Positions 9,160-17,249 of a stretch of DNA of 64,000 nt are shown piece by piece. This DNA is from Micromonospora sp. WMMD1155 (GTDB lineage: Bacteria > Actinomycetota > Actinomycetes > Mycobacteriales > Micromonosporaceae), in NCBI RefSeq assembly GCF_029581275.1, contig NZ_CP120742.1:6882501-6946500 (forward strand), written 5' to 3'. A program made the position numbers and the translations under genes. Position 1 is the stretch's first letter. Each line of letters opens with the position of its first letter. Under the pieces are notes generated by a model, which ran no database searches, had not been told where the DNA came from, and saw only the letters and a list, made by a program, of their open reading frames with translations.

Positions 9160-10368
9160 CGGGGTCCGCTCCCGTTCGCGCCGCCCGACCGCGAAGCTGA
9201 CCACTCCCAGGGCGAGCCCGACGACCGCCAGGACGACGCCCACCCAGGCCGGTGCGAGGTAACCGAGGCCGGCGGCGATGGCGACGCTGCCCAGGGCCGC
9301 GCCGAGGCTGTTCGCGATGTTCATCGCCGACTGGTTGAGCGCCGCGCCCATCAACTGCGCTCCCGGGGCGACGGTGATGAGCCGGGCCTGGAGGACCGGC
9401 CCGAGGTAGAGGCTCGTCGCGCCGACCAGGAAGGCGCCGACGAACAGGCCGACCGGGCTCGACGCGACGAGGCTGAACGTCGCGATGCTCACGATCATCG
9501 CGACGAAGCCGATGACCATGCTGCGCTGGAGGTCGCGGTCCGCCAACCAGCCACCCAGGGCGTTGCCGACGGTCATGCCGAGACCCACCGCCACCAGCGC
9601 CCAGGGCACCGTCGCGGCCGAGAGACCGGCGACGTCGGTGGTGACCGGTGCGATGTAGGTGTCCACCGCGAAGAAGCCGGCGAACCCGATCGCGCCGGTC
9701 GCGGCGACCAGCCAGACCTGCGACGTCCGCAGCGCCCGCAACTCGGCGGCGGGCGACCCGTCGACCGCCGCGGCGACCTCCGGGACGACCGCCAGGACCG
9801 CCAGCAGGGTGAGCACGAAGACACCGGCGATGACCAGGTACGCGACGCGCCAGCCGGCCGCCTGCCCGAGCCGCGTGATGAGGGGTACGCCGACCACGTT
9901 GCTCACGGTCAGACCGCTGAGCACGATGGCGAAGCCGCGGGCCTCGTTGCCGGGGCCCATCAGGGTCGCCGCGAGCAGGCCGGCCGCGCCGAAGTACGCG
10001 CCGTGCGGCAACGCGGCCGCGAACCGGGCCACCAGCACCAGGTCGAAGGTGGGGGCGATCGCGGACGCGACGGTGCCGACGGTGAAGAGCGCGAGTAGTC
10101 CGAGCACGAGCTTCTTGCGCGGGAGGCGGGCGCTCAGCGCGGCGATCAGTGGCGCGCCCACGACCACACCGAGCGCGTACGCGGTGATCATCCAGCCGGC
10201 GCTGGCGACGGCGTCCGACGACGAGCGGGCGTACTCCTGCGGGAGGAGGCCGCGCGCTATGTCGGGCAGCAGGCCCATCGCCACGAACTCGGTCAGGCCG
10301 ATCGCCACGCCGCCCAGTGCCAGGGCGACCAGCGCCGCCACCCGTCGTCCCCTGCTCATCCCGATCAC
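9142..10368 (-). CDS. MFS drug/arabinose-type efflux transporter
   Basis: A 408-residue membrane protein with about 12 transmembrane helices and the DHA1-type signature near TM2-3 (ISALSARLPRKKLVLG variant: LSARLPRKK). Proton-driven efflux of a drug, sugar or metabolite is the family role. The start is a GTG at 10368 with little room after a TAAATT -10-like box, so the mRNA may be leaderless; an internal ATG at 10359 is the alternative. It is divergent from the ROK regulator with only 41 bp between them, which suggests that this regulator controls it. Confidence 0.88.
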   Translation of the reverse strand: MIGMSRGRRVAALVALALGGVAIGLTEFVAMGLLPDIARGLLPQEYARSSSDAVASAGWMITAYALGVVVGAPLIAALSARLPRKKLVLGLLALFTVGTVASAIAPTFDLVLVARFAAALPHGAYFGAAGLLAATLMGPGNEARGFAIVLSGLTVSNVVGVPLITRLGQAAGWRVAYLVIAGVFVLTLLAVLAVVPEVAAAVDGSPAAELRALRTSQVWLVAATGAIGFAGFFAVDTYIAPVTTDVAGLSAATVPWALVAVGLGMTVGNALGGWLADRDLQRSMVIGFVAMIVSIATFSLVASSPVGLFVGAFLVGATSLYLGPVLQARLITVAPGAQLMGAALNQSAMNIANSLGAALGSVAIAAGLGYLAPAWVGVVLAVVGLALGVVSFAVGRRERERTPATVAG

Positions 10369-10380
10369 CGAGAAAATTTA

Positions 10381-10393
10381 GCAACAGCGTTGC
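10381..10393. promoter_or_regulatory. putative ROK operator in the divergent promoter
   Basis: The 41-bp gap between the MFS and ROK genes holds the inverted repeat GCAAC-AGC-GTTGC. It is flanked by TAAATT (minus strand, 10380-10375) and TAATAG (plus strand, 10395-10400), each suitably close to a start codon for a -10 box. A regulator bound here would cover both promoters. Confidence 0.55.
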
Positions 10394-10409
10394 GTAATAG
10401 AGTGTCGAG

Positions 10410-11504
10410 ATGACTCGTATCACTGCCGACGTCACGTTCCTGCGCGGCTACAACCAGGCGCGGGTCATGGCGCTGGGGCGTGCCGCGCGCACGTTCGAGC
10501 GGTCGACAGTGGTCGAGGCGACCGGGCTGACCCCGCAGGCGGTCTCCAAGGTCATCGCCCGGCTGACCGGCGACGGCCTGATCCGTCCCACCGGTGTGCG
10601 TCGCACGGGCATCGGCAAACCCGCCGTCGTCTACGAGCTCGTCCCGGACAGCCGGTACGCCATCGGCGCCCACGTGGCCCGGCGCACACTGCGGCTGGTC
10701 CTGGTCGACCTGGCCGGTGTCGTACGCCACTCGGCGGTCAGCCCGTTGCCCGGCGACTTCACCCCCGAGCAGCTTCTCGACGCGTTGGCGACCGGCATCG
10801 CTGCGATGACCGGCAGCGGCGACGTGCGGGCCCGGCTCACCGGCGTGGGCATCGGCATGATCGGCCCGCTGGACCACGCCAACGGCCTCGTTCGGGGCGC
10901 CCACGGGCTGCGGCACTGGCACGACGTACCGCTGCGCGACCTCGCCGAGAAGCACCTCGACCTGCCCGTCCACCTGGACAAGGACGTCACCGCGGGGATC
11001 ACGGCCGAGGCCTGGCGGCACGGCGCGACGTTCGGTGACGCGGCCCTCATCATGATCGAGTCGGGTATCGGTGGCGGTTTCTGGTTGGGCGGCACCGCCC
11101 ACCGGGGCGCGCACACCAACGCGGGGGAATTCGGCCACACTGTCGTCGACCTGCACGGACCCCGCTGTGTCTGCGGACGGTACGGATGCCTGGAGGTCGT
11201 GCACCACCACGCCGCCGAGTCCGGAGACATCGCCCGGGCCGCCCGCGTCGTGGCGGTGGGTGTGGTGAACCTGCTCCAGACCCTCGACCTCGCCCACGTG
11301 GTGCTGGCCGGCGCGGACCTCCTGCGGCATCCGCAGACCTATCTCACGGCGGTGGCCGAGGCCGTGCGGGCCGACGCGCGACGCACGACGTGGCTCACCA
11401 CCACGGTGACCGTGTCCAGCCTCGGCGCGGACGCCATCGCCGCTGGTGCTGCGATGCAGGTGCTCGACCAGCACTTCGGGGTGCCGGAGCTGGCCCCGAT
11501 CTGA
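10410..11504 (+). CDS. ROK-family transcriptional regulator
   Basis: A 364-residue repressor-type protein. The N-terminal winged helix-turn-helix (STVVEATGLTPQAVSKVIAR) spans about residues 32-75. The ROK kinase-like domain carries IESGIGGG, the GEFGH segment and the zinc motif CVCGRYGCLE. An aromatic/sugar effector is typical. It is divergent from the MFS gene and very likely regulates it and itself. The ATG lies only 9 nt after a TAATAG box, so a leaderless message is possible. Confidence 0.9.
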   Translation: MTRITADVTFLRGYNQARVMALGRAARTFERSTVVEATGLTPQAVSKVIARLTGDGLIRPTGVRRTGIGKPAVVYELVPDSRYAIGAHVARRTLRLVLVDLAGVVRHSAVSPLPGDFTPEQLLDALATGIAAMTGSGDVRARLTGVGIGMIGPLDHANGLVRGAHGLRHWHDVPLRDLAEKHLDLPVHLDKDVTAGITAEAWRHGATFGDAALIMIESGIGGGFWLGGTAHRGAHTNAGEFGHTVVDLHGPRCVCGRYGCLEVVHHHAAESGDIARAARVVAVGVVNLLQTLDLAHVVLAGADLLRHPQTYLTAVAEAVRADARRTTWLTTTVTVSSLGADAIAAGAAMQVLDQHFGVPELAPI

Positions 11505-11615
11505 GCGCCGCCACCGCGGCCCCCTTGATCGTTTGGCAGGTGGCCGGCTCGACACGCCGAACGCGGCGTGGCCGCCGATCACCGCGCGCCCTGCCGGTGA
11601 CGCCGGCCACACGAC

Positions 11616-11646
11616 TTGCATCTCACGTCAATGTCAGGTTCTAGCG
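11616..11646 (+). promoter_or_regulatory. possible long-spacer promoter upstream of SDR
   Basis: TTGCAT and CTAGCG are separated by 19 nt holding an imperfect inverted pair (ATCTCAC / GTCAGGTT). A 19-20 nt spacer is typical of MerR-activated promoters. No merR gene is visible nearby, so this is tentative. Confidence 0.3.
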
Positions 11647-11688
11647 TGGCTCCCGTAGCGCTCGCCCTCGACCTGCCAGGAGGCAGTC

Positions 11689-12393
11689 ATGCGGATCTCC
11701 GATTCGATCGCGCTGGTCACCGGCGCCAACCGTGGCCTCGGCCGGCACTTCGCCCGACAGCTGCTGGAACGCGGCGCGGCCAAGGTGTACGCCACGGCCC
11801 GCAACCCGGAGCAGATCGACATTCCCGGTGTCGAGAAGCTCCGGTTGGACATCACCGACCCGCGATCCGTCGAGCAGGCGGCGGCCGTCGCGTCCGACGT
11901 CACCCTGCTGATCAACAACGCCGGCATCACCACCTTCACCAACCTGGTGAACGGGGACCTGGGCAAGATCCGGTCCGAGCTCGACACGCACTTCTGGGGG
12001 ACCCTGAGCATGGTCCGGGCGTTCGCACCGGTGCTGGGCGCGAACGGCGGAGGGGCGATCCTCAACGTCCTGTCGGCGTTGTCGTGGTTCTCCTCCGACG
12101 GGGCGAACGCCTACGGCGTGGCGAAGGCGGCCGAGTGGAGCCTCACCAACGGCATCCGGCTGGAACTCGCCGGCCAGGGGACCCTGGTGAGCGGCCTGCA
12201 CCTGGGCGCCGCCGACACCGACATGATGGCCCACTACGAAGGCGACAAGATGGACCCCGCCGACGTCGTACGCGTCGCTCTGGACGGCATCGAAGCCGGC
12301 CGGATCGAGGTCCTCGCCGACGAGTGGAGCGCGTACGTCAAGGCGTCCCTCGCCAACGATCCGAGCGCCTTCTACGCCCCGACCGGGCGGTAG
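11689..12393 (+). CDS. short-chain dehydrogenase/reductase
   Basis: A 234-residue classical SDR. It has TGANRGLG cofactor motif near residue 10, NNAGIT after strand 4, and the catalytic Ser and YGVAK (Tyr-x3-Lys) near residues 125-150. The favoured cofactor is probably NADP(H), judging by the basic residues after strand 2 (TARN). It has a GGAGG site five bases before the ATG. It appears monocistronic. The substrate is unknown. Confidence 0.9.
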   Translation: MRISDSIALVTGANRGLGRHFARQLLERGAAKVYATARNPEQIDIPGVEKLRLDITDPRSVEQAAAVASDVTLLINNAGITTFTNLVNGDLGKIRSELDTHFWGTLSMVRAFAPVLGANGGGAILNVLSALSWFSSDGANAYGVAKAAEWSLTNGIRLELAGQGTLVSGLHLGAADTDMMAHYEGDKMDPADVVRVALDGIEAGRIEVLADEWSAYVKASLANDPSAFYAPTGR

Positions 12394-12432
12394 TCGTTAG
12401 GGCAGGTGCGAGCGTCGCCCACGACATCGTGC

Positions 12433-12885
12433 TCACTGGCAGACGCGCCACTCGTCGTCCTCCTTGACCAGGGCCAACCCCTGGGTGAACTGCGCGCCGG
12501 TGGTCTGCTGGACCGCCGTGACGGTGACGGTCGCGGTGACGCGCCCGTTGTGGTTGTTCACGTTCACGCCGACGATCTCGTAGCTGCTGATCTTCAACTG
12601 GGCGGACTGGACCCGGGTGAAGTCCTCCACCGTCATGGTGTCGCGTACCTCGTCGCACAGCCGCCCGTACGCGCCCGGGTAGTCACCGGCCTGCACGTCG
12701 TCGAGGAAGCCGGTCGCCGCCACCCGGGCCGGCTCGACGGCAGCCTTGACGCTGCGGTAGAACCAGAAACCGCCGCAGGCACCCACCGCGCAGCACACCA
12801 CCAGCACCACGGCGACGACGATCAGGACGGTACGAGCGGTCCGGTTGGGCTTCGACTGAGGCACCATCATGGGCTCGTACGTCAT
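12433..12885 (-). CDS. small membrane-anchored protein, DUF4878-like
   Basis: A 150-residue protein. A short cytoplasmic N-terminus is followed by one membrane helix (TVLIVVAVVLVVCCAVGACG, about residues 20-42). An external domain of about 100 residues follows, resembling the NTF2-like/DUF4878 fold (FLDDVQAGDYPGAYGRLC, then VTVTAVQQTT). The frame stays open far upstream, but the ATG at 12885 gives the natural N-terminus. Function is unknown; such proteins are common in actinobacterial envelopes. It shares strand with the L,D-transpeptidase upstream. Confidence 0.75.
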   Translation of the reverse strand: MTYEPMMVPQSKPNRTARTVLIVVAVVLVVCCAVGACGGFWFYRSVKAAVEPARVAATGFLDDVQAGDYPGAYGRLCDEVRDTMTVEDFTRVQSAQLKISSYEIVGVNVNNHNGRVTATVTVTAVQQTTGAQFTQGLALVKEDDEWRVCQ

Positions 12886-12931
12886 GGCCCGAAGGGTAGG
12901 AACGGCGGGCAAGCGTCGTACGGCTGCCGGT

Positions 12932-14194
12932 TCAGCCGGTGGAGGCGGTGGGCCCCGGCGTCGGTGAGCCGCCCGGGCGCGGCGTCGCGGTCGGGACCGG
13001 CCGAAGACCATCGGGTACGGGCAGTGCGCTGCCCTTGACGAACTGCTCCCAACTGGTGTTCCAGGCCGTCCAACCGTTGCCCGCCTCCAGCCGGACCTCG
13101 GTGCCGGTGACGGTGACCAGATCACCGACCTGGGTGACCTTCATCAGCCAGTCGGCGTTGGCGGGCGAGACGTTCGTGCAGCCGTGCGACACGTTGCGGT
13201 GTCCCTGATCCGACACCGACCAGGGCGCGCCGTGGATGAACTCACCGCCCCAGGTGAGGCGTTGCGCGTCCGCGACGTTCACCACGTAGCCGCCGTTCGG
13301 CTCGCCACGGGTGTCGAAGGTGGTGCGCTGGTGTTTCTCCATGATGACCATCCTGCCGCTGGACGTCGGAGTGCTCGCCTTGCCCAGGCTGACCGGGATC
13401 CTGCGGATCACCGTGCCGTCGCGCAGCACGCGCATCTGCTTGCCGGCGTTGTCGATCTCCAGTGCCACCTGACGCCCGATCCGGAACGTCGCGGTGCGGT
13501 CGGTGTCACCGACCCGGTTCCCGCCGATCGGCAGACCTTCCAGAGCGGCCCGGACGCTGACCGTCGTCCCCGGCCGCCAGAAGTCGGGAGCGCGGTAGTA
13601 GACCTGGCTGCCGTCGTCCACCCAGGACCAGGTCCCCGGCTGCGGTGGGTCGGTGGTGACGAACAACCGGTGCTGCACCTCGGCGCGGGCCCTCTTGGCG
13701 ATCGGCGGATCGAATCCGACGGTCACCGGCATCGCCGTGCCGTACGTCCGGCCGTCGGCGACGTACAACGTGCTGGTCACCTGCGGTTTCGTCGACGCCG
13801 CCGTGGTGGTGAAGGTCGCCGTGCGGGTGGTGGTCCGGCCGGAGTCGCCGACGGCGGTCGCCTCGACGGTGTAGGTGCTCGCCGGTCGCAGCGGAACGGT
13901 GGGCACCCAGGTTGCGCCGTCCTCCCGTCGTTCGGCCCTGACCAGCATGCCCCGGTCGTCGGCGATGCGTACGACGACGATTTCTCCGCCGGTGGCCAGG
14001 GCGGTGACCTCGGCGCTGACCGGCACGTCGCGTGACCGGTCGGCGGGCGTGACCGTCACCTTCGGCTCCGGCGCCGGCACCTCCTGCTCGACGGACCGCA
14101 CGGCGGCCTTCCGCTCGGTGGTGCATCCGCCGACGGCCAGAGGCGTGGCCACGACGGACACCACCACCAGCGCCATCCGTCGTCTCAACCCCAT
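12932..14194 (-). CDS. L,D-transpeptidase lipoprotein with Ig-like domains
   Basis: A 420-residue exported cell-wall enzyme. Signal peptide with lipobox AVGGC (C24) is followed by two Ig-like beta domains (about residues 45-145 and 145-250), then a YkuD catalytic domain. The active site is HGAPW followed by SHGCTNVS, with catalytic Cys339. This is the layout of mycobacterial Ldt enzymes that form 3-3 peptidoglycan crosslinks. It ends in a Pro/Thr-rich tail. The open frame runs upstream to 14842, but the ATG at 14194 starts the signal peptide and is the likely start. Confidence 0.92.
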   Translation of the reverse strand: MGLRRRMALVVVSVVATPLAVGGCTTERKAAVRSVEQEVPAPEPKVTVTPADRSRDVPVSAEVTALATGGEIVVVRIADDRGMLVRAERREDGATWVPTVPLRPASTYTVEATAVGDSGRTTTRTATFTTTAASTKPQVTSTLYVADGRTYGTAMPVTVGFDPPIAKRARAEVQHRLFVTTDPPQPGTWSWVDDGSQVYYRAPDFWRPGTTVSVRAALEGLPIGGNRVGDTDRTATFRIGRQVALEIDNAGKQMRVLRDGTVIRRIPVSLGKASTPTSSGRMVIMEKHQRTTFDTRGEPNGGYVVNVADAQRLTWGGEFIHGAPWSVSDQGHRNVSHGCTNVSPANADWLMKVTQVGDLVTVTGTEVRLEAGNGWTAWNTSWEQFVKGSALPVPDGLRPVPTATPRPGGSPTPGPTASTG

Positions 14195-14304
14195 CGAACG
14201 CCCCCGGCTCTCGCGTTTCCGTGGCCGCAATTCTTCCGCCCCGGAGCACGTACCGCGCCGTTTCCGGCAATCATGAAGGAAAGTCGGAAAAGTGCCGACC
14301 GCGC

Positions 14305-14751
14305 TCAGTGGGCGGCGGGCTGAATTCGGTCGGCGGAGGACGTCGCCCACGCCACGGCCAGGGACGCGGCGGCAACCGCGTCGGCGACGAAGCACCACGC
14401 GACGGACGCCCAGAGGTGAGGCTGAGCCGGGAACAGGTAGTACTGAAGGCTCACCCAGAAGGAGAAGAGCCCGATGGCCACGGTCGTCGCCACCAACGGC
14501 CACAACACGTCTGGTTTTCCCACGAGCCCGCAGAGGACCACCAAGGCGACGACCAGGGTCATGGCCAAGTAGGGCAGGTAAACGGCGATACTGGCGGCGC
14601 CCCGGCCACCGGCCTCCAGGTCCCCCCACACCTGCGCGTCGCCGGACGAGAACAAACCGTAGCCCAGCACCGCCCAGGCTCCGGCCACCGCGCAGGCGGC
14701 CAACGCCCGGCACACCTGCCGGGCAACGACAGCCCCACGTGACGACGACAT
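14305..14751 (-). CDS. hypothetical four-helix membrane protein
   Basis: A 148-residue integral membrane protein with four predicted helices (about residues 12-32, 48-72, 80-103, 112-135) and short loops. No family is recognised. It is on the same strand as the L,D-transpeptidase, about 110 bp upstream, so cotranscription is possible but not required. Confidence 0.6.
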   Translation of the reverse strand: MSSSRGAVVARQVCRALAACAVAGAWAVLGYGLFSSGDAQVWGDLEAGGRGAASIAVYLPYLAMTLVVALVVLCGLVGKPDVLWPLVATTVAIGLFSFWVSLQYYLFPAQPHLWASVAWCFVADAVAAASLAVAWATSSADRIQPAAH

Positions 14752-14835
14752 GCGGGCAGACTATTCGCCGAAGCCCCGCGGCGCTGCCCCGCGCCCCTGA
14801 GTTGGAGTGAACACCCAACGCTCGATTACAGTTTT

Positions 14836-14841
14836 TTGACA
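14836..14841 (+). promoter_or_regulatory. possible -35 box in AT-rich leader of DUF1996 gene
   Basis: TTGACA lies in an unusually AT-rich 240-bp leader upstream of the DUF1996 gene. No well-spaced -10 box is obvious; TATTTA and TTAATC occur further down. Promoter activity in the leader is likely, but its exact position is uncertain. Confidence 0.3.
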
Positions 14842-14998
14842 AGAATCAGGGAAATGAGATCGATACGACAGCGCGACCGCTCCGGAAAGCGGATCGAGCA
14901 ATCGCAGAGCGATATTTAAGGCAGACTTAATCGTCTCGATCGCATTCGATGAGGGGCTCGACTCGTACTCTTCCTTCTCGGAAGAAAGGTGACCCCTC

Positions 14999-16144
14999 TT
15001 GTTGAATGTACGATCCACTCCCAGGCTTCGCCGTTCCCTGACCGCCCTGCTGGTGGTGGGCGTGGCGTTCGCCGGTGGCTGCAAGGAGGTGCCGGGCACG
15101 CCCGGCACGCCCGGCGCGTCCAGCCCGTCCAGCGACACCGGCATCGGCTCGTCCGGCCCGCAGACGCCCACGTCCGCCGCCCCCGGCGACGCGTCGGCCA
15201 CGCCGGGCGCGCCGAGCGGCTCGGCGGCCCCGTCCGCCTCCGGCAAGCCGGCGAACCCGTCGACCAGCGCCGCCCCGCCCACCGCCTCCGGTGGTTGGAT
15301 CACCATCGACCCGGCCGGGCAGGCAGCCGCGACGAAGGCGTTCTTCGCGCGTAAGCCGAAACCGGTGACCGGCAACCCGGTCAAGGTGCCGGAGTTCAAC
15401 GTCGGCTGCACGGTCAGCCACCACAACAGCGACGACCCGATCGTGCTGCCCAAGCTGGTGGGCGGTTCCCACAACCACACCTTCTGGGGAAACCGGTCGA
15501 CCGACGCCAACTCGACGGCCGAGTCTCTTCGGGCGTCGAAGGCGACCACCTGCAACTCGCCGGACGACCAGTCCGCCTACTGGGTGCCGACGATGTACCA
15601 GAACGGCAAGGTCGTCGACCCGACGGAGGTGACCGTCTATTACGGATCCCGCCTGAAGGACCCGAGCAAGACCCAGCCCTTCCCGTTCGGCCTGCGGATG
15701 ATCACCGGTAACGCCAAGAACCAGGTCGACACCCCCGACAAGCAGGGCAACCACTTCTGGTGCGCCGGCATCGGCGGCGAGGTCGGCCGCAGCGCGGACA
15801 AGACCTTCCCGGTCTGCGCCAAGACCGCGCACATCGTCCGCCAGATCACCTTCCCGGACTGCTGGGACGGCAAGCACCTGGACAGCCCGGACCACAAGGC
15901 GCACATGGCCAACGGCGACCACACCGGCGCCTGCCCCAAGAGCCACCCGGTGCCGGTCCCCTCGGTGTCCTTCGTGATCTCGTACCCGCTGAGCGCGAAC
16001 ACCGACGGCATCACCCTCGCGTCCGGCACCTCGTTCTCCATGCACGCGGACTTCTTCAACGCGTGGAAGGACGAGGCGCTCGCCGCACGGGTGCGCAACT
16101 GCCTCGACCAGGGCGTGAAGTGCAACTCGGCCGGTAACTTCTAG
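14999..16144 (+). CDS. DUF1996 domain lipoprotein
   Basis: A 381-residue exported protein. The TTG start at 14999 follows an AAAGGTGA site (a second TTG is next to it). Signal peptide ends at the lipobox FAGGC (C28). A long Ser/Pro/Ala/Thr linker covers about residues 30-98. The DUF1996 domain fills the rest, with GGSHNHTFWGNRS, the Cys pairs and CWDGKHLDSPDH. DUF1996 occurs in actinobacteria and fungi; its activity is unknown, though His/Asp-rich motifs suggest a metal or carbohydrate site. A hairpin terminator follows. Confidence 0.86.
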   Translation: MLNVRSTPRLRRSLTALLVVGVAFAGGCKEVPGTPGTPGASSPSSDTGIGSSGPQTPTSAAPGDASATPGAPSGSAAPSASGKPANPSTSAAPPTASGGWITIDPAGQAAATKAFFARKPKPVTGNPVKVPEFNVGCTVSHHNSDDPIVLPKLVGGSHNHTFWGNRSTDANSTAESLRASKATTCNSPDDQSAYWVPTMYQNGKVVDPTEVTVYYGSRLKDPSKTQPFPFGLRMITGNAKNQVDTPDKQGNHFWCAGIGGEVGRSADKTFPVCAKTAHIVRQITFPDCWDGKHLDSPDHKAHMANGDHTGACPKSHPVPVPSVSFVISYPLSANTDGITLASGTSFSMHADFFNAWKDEALAARVRNCLDQGVKCNSAGNF

Positions 16145-16163
16145 AGCGGTCGGTCGATGTGAG

Positions 16164-16189
16164 CTGGCCCGCGGATCGTCGCGGGCCAG
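16164..16189 (+). terminator. hairpin terminator after DUF1996 gene
   Basis: CTGGCCCGCG and its exact complement with a 6-nt loop, 20 nt past the stop codon. Confidence 0.75.
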
Positions 16190-16198
16190 TGATCGAAA

Positions 16199-16265
16199 CC
16201 TAGCGAGGTCTCCAGTGGACGGCTCAGCCACCGGGCGGAATTGAAGACCGGAGGCCTCGCCTAGT
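16199..16265. repeat. imperfect inverted repeat
   Basis: CTAG-CGAGGTCTCC at the left is mirrored by GGAGGCCTCGCCTAG at the right, about 32 bp apart. It lies just past the end of the four-gene minus-strand operon. It may be a terminator or a remnant of a small element. Confidence 0.35.
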
Positions 16266-16278
16266 CGGCGACCCGGCA

Positions 16279-16452
16279 TCAGACGAGGCGCTGCATCCGC
16301 ACCTTCGGGTGCACGTTTCTCAGGTGGCCGTGCTTGTGTTGGCGGACCTGTTCGTTCCAAACTTCCTGGTCGTAGTCCGGGTCCGGTGGGATCCACTTGT
16401 GTGAGCCGTCGCTGTAGTGGAACTTTTCGTCGCCGGGCCGCAGGATGCTCAT
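16279..16452 (-). CDS. 57-residue hypothetical protein
   Basis: A very short gene starting MSILRPGDEKFHYSDG and ending in VRMQRLV. It is rich in His, Trp and charged residues, with no signal or membrane segment. Its ATG overlaps the stop of the preceding gene as ATGA, and it is the last of four genes joined by such overlaps, which is the main evidence that it is real. No family is recognised. Confidence 0.6.
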   Translation of the reverse strand: MSILRPGDEKFHYSDGSHKWIPPDPDYDQEVWNEQVRQHKHGHLRNVHPKVRMQRLV

Positions 16453-16667
16453 CGGAGCCAGCCGAGGAAGCGTCTATGCAGCGCACCCGCCGGCACCCCG
16501 ATCAGGTCCTCGGAGGCCCGCACCAGCTGGGCACCCAGGTAGAGGGCCAGGGATATCGGAGCGTCATCGAACTCGGCGCGTAGCTCGTGCTGCCGCGTGC
16601 GGCAGGGCCAGGGCGCATCGCAGCCGCCGCAGCTCCAGATCGGCAGCACCGGGCCGTGCGTCGTCAT
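16449..16667 (-). CDS. 72-residue Cys-rich small protein
   Basis: Small cytoplasmic protein with an N-terminal CGGC followed by PWPC, then a helical AEFDDAPISLALYLGAQLVR segment and RFLGWLR end. Homologues I recall from actinomycete genomes are often labelled 'flavin reductase', but nothing in 72 residues supports that chemistry. The Cys pairs suggest a metal or redox site. It overlaps by 4 nt (ATGA) with both neighbours in a tight operon. Confidence 0.7.
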   Translation of the reverse strand: MTTHGPVLPIWSCGGCDAPWPCRTRQHELRAEFDDAPISLALYLGAQLVRASEDLIGVPAGALHRRFLGWLR

Positions 16668-16843
16668 GCGCGGCCTCCGAGCAGCGCCACCGTCATCGAC
16701 CGCGCCTGCCGGCGGGTCGCCCAGTCCACCTGCCGGCACGCGTACGGCGTGAGCCGCGACCACCACGCCCGGCAGCCGGCGCACAAACCACTTTTGCCCG
16801 GCACATGCGAGACCAGGATCCGCAGCTCCGCTTCGCTGCTCAC
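16664..16843 (-). CDS. 59-residue Cys-pair small protein
   Basis: Starts at a GTG preceded by GAGGAGGAG. It contains GLCAGCRAWW (CxxC) and a later single Cys in YACRQVDW, with a basic C-terminus. The frame is open further upstream, but the GTG overlaps the previous stop (GTGA) and has the strong ribosome site, so the short form is preferred. Unknown function; part of a four-gene overlapping set. Confidence 0.65.
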   Translation of the reverse strand: MSSEAELRILVSHVPGKSGLCAGCRAWWSRLTPYACRQVDWATRRQARSMTVALLGGRA

Positions 16844-17046
16844 TGCTCCTCCTCGACGGGCCAGTGCGTCCGCTTGATCGGGATGCGGTTTCGGCTGCGA
16901 CAGGGCAGTTCCGCCCCACAGCGGCAGGTCCACCTCCACTTCGGCCACGACCACGCCGGGCGGTGTCGCCGTGCCAGAGTCGTCGCGACCGCGATCAGAT
17001 ACTGGTCGTAGGTCACTCGTCGCCATAGTGGTGTCCTGTCCCGCAT
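16840..17046 (-). CDS. 68-residue Cys-containing small protein
   Basis: First gene of the small minus-strand operon. It is basic, with TYDQYLIAVATTLARRHRP and then WTCRCGAELPC (three Cys). No signal peptide. It is divergent from the XRE regulator gene across about 200 bp, which suggests shared control. Unknown function. Confidence 0.65.
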   Translation of the reverse strand: MRDRTPLWRRVTYDQYLIAVATTLARRHRPAWSWPKWRWTCRCGAELPCRSRNRIPIKRTHWPVEEEQ

Positions 17047-17249
17047 CGCTGGCTCCCTCCACCGGGCAGCACTTCACGGCCGACCCCGAACCGACGGGAC
17101 CGGATCTGGAACGTTCGGTAACTGCGACGCTACGATCACGACGACGATGGTGGGACTCACCCGCAGTACGCGTGAGCAGGCCAGATGGGCTGCCGCAGCT
17201 TTGGGTTTCACGGCGGAACGTCGACCACGGGTCAACGTAGGGGCGATAG

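Noticed and set aside
12932..14842. A longer L,D-transpeptidase from the upstream start.
   Set aside because: The extra region is Arg/Gly-rich and would hide the signal peptide that begins at 14194; it also overlaps the membrane-protein gene.
14927..16486. A 519-codon minus-strand frame over the DUF1996 gene.
   Set aside because: The plus strand has signal peptide, lipobox and DUF1996 motifs; the antisense product is low-complexity.
16449..16667. Flavin reductase function for the 72-residue protein.
   Set aside because: It is far too short and lacks any flavin-binding fold; the name seems to be carried over by annotation.
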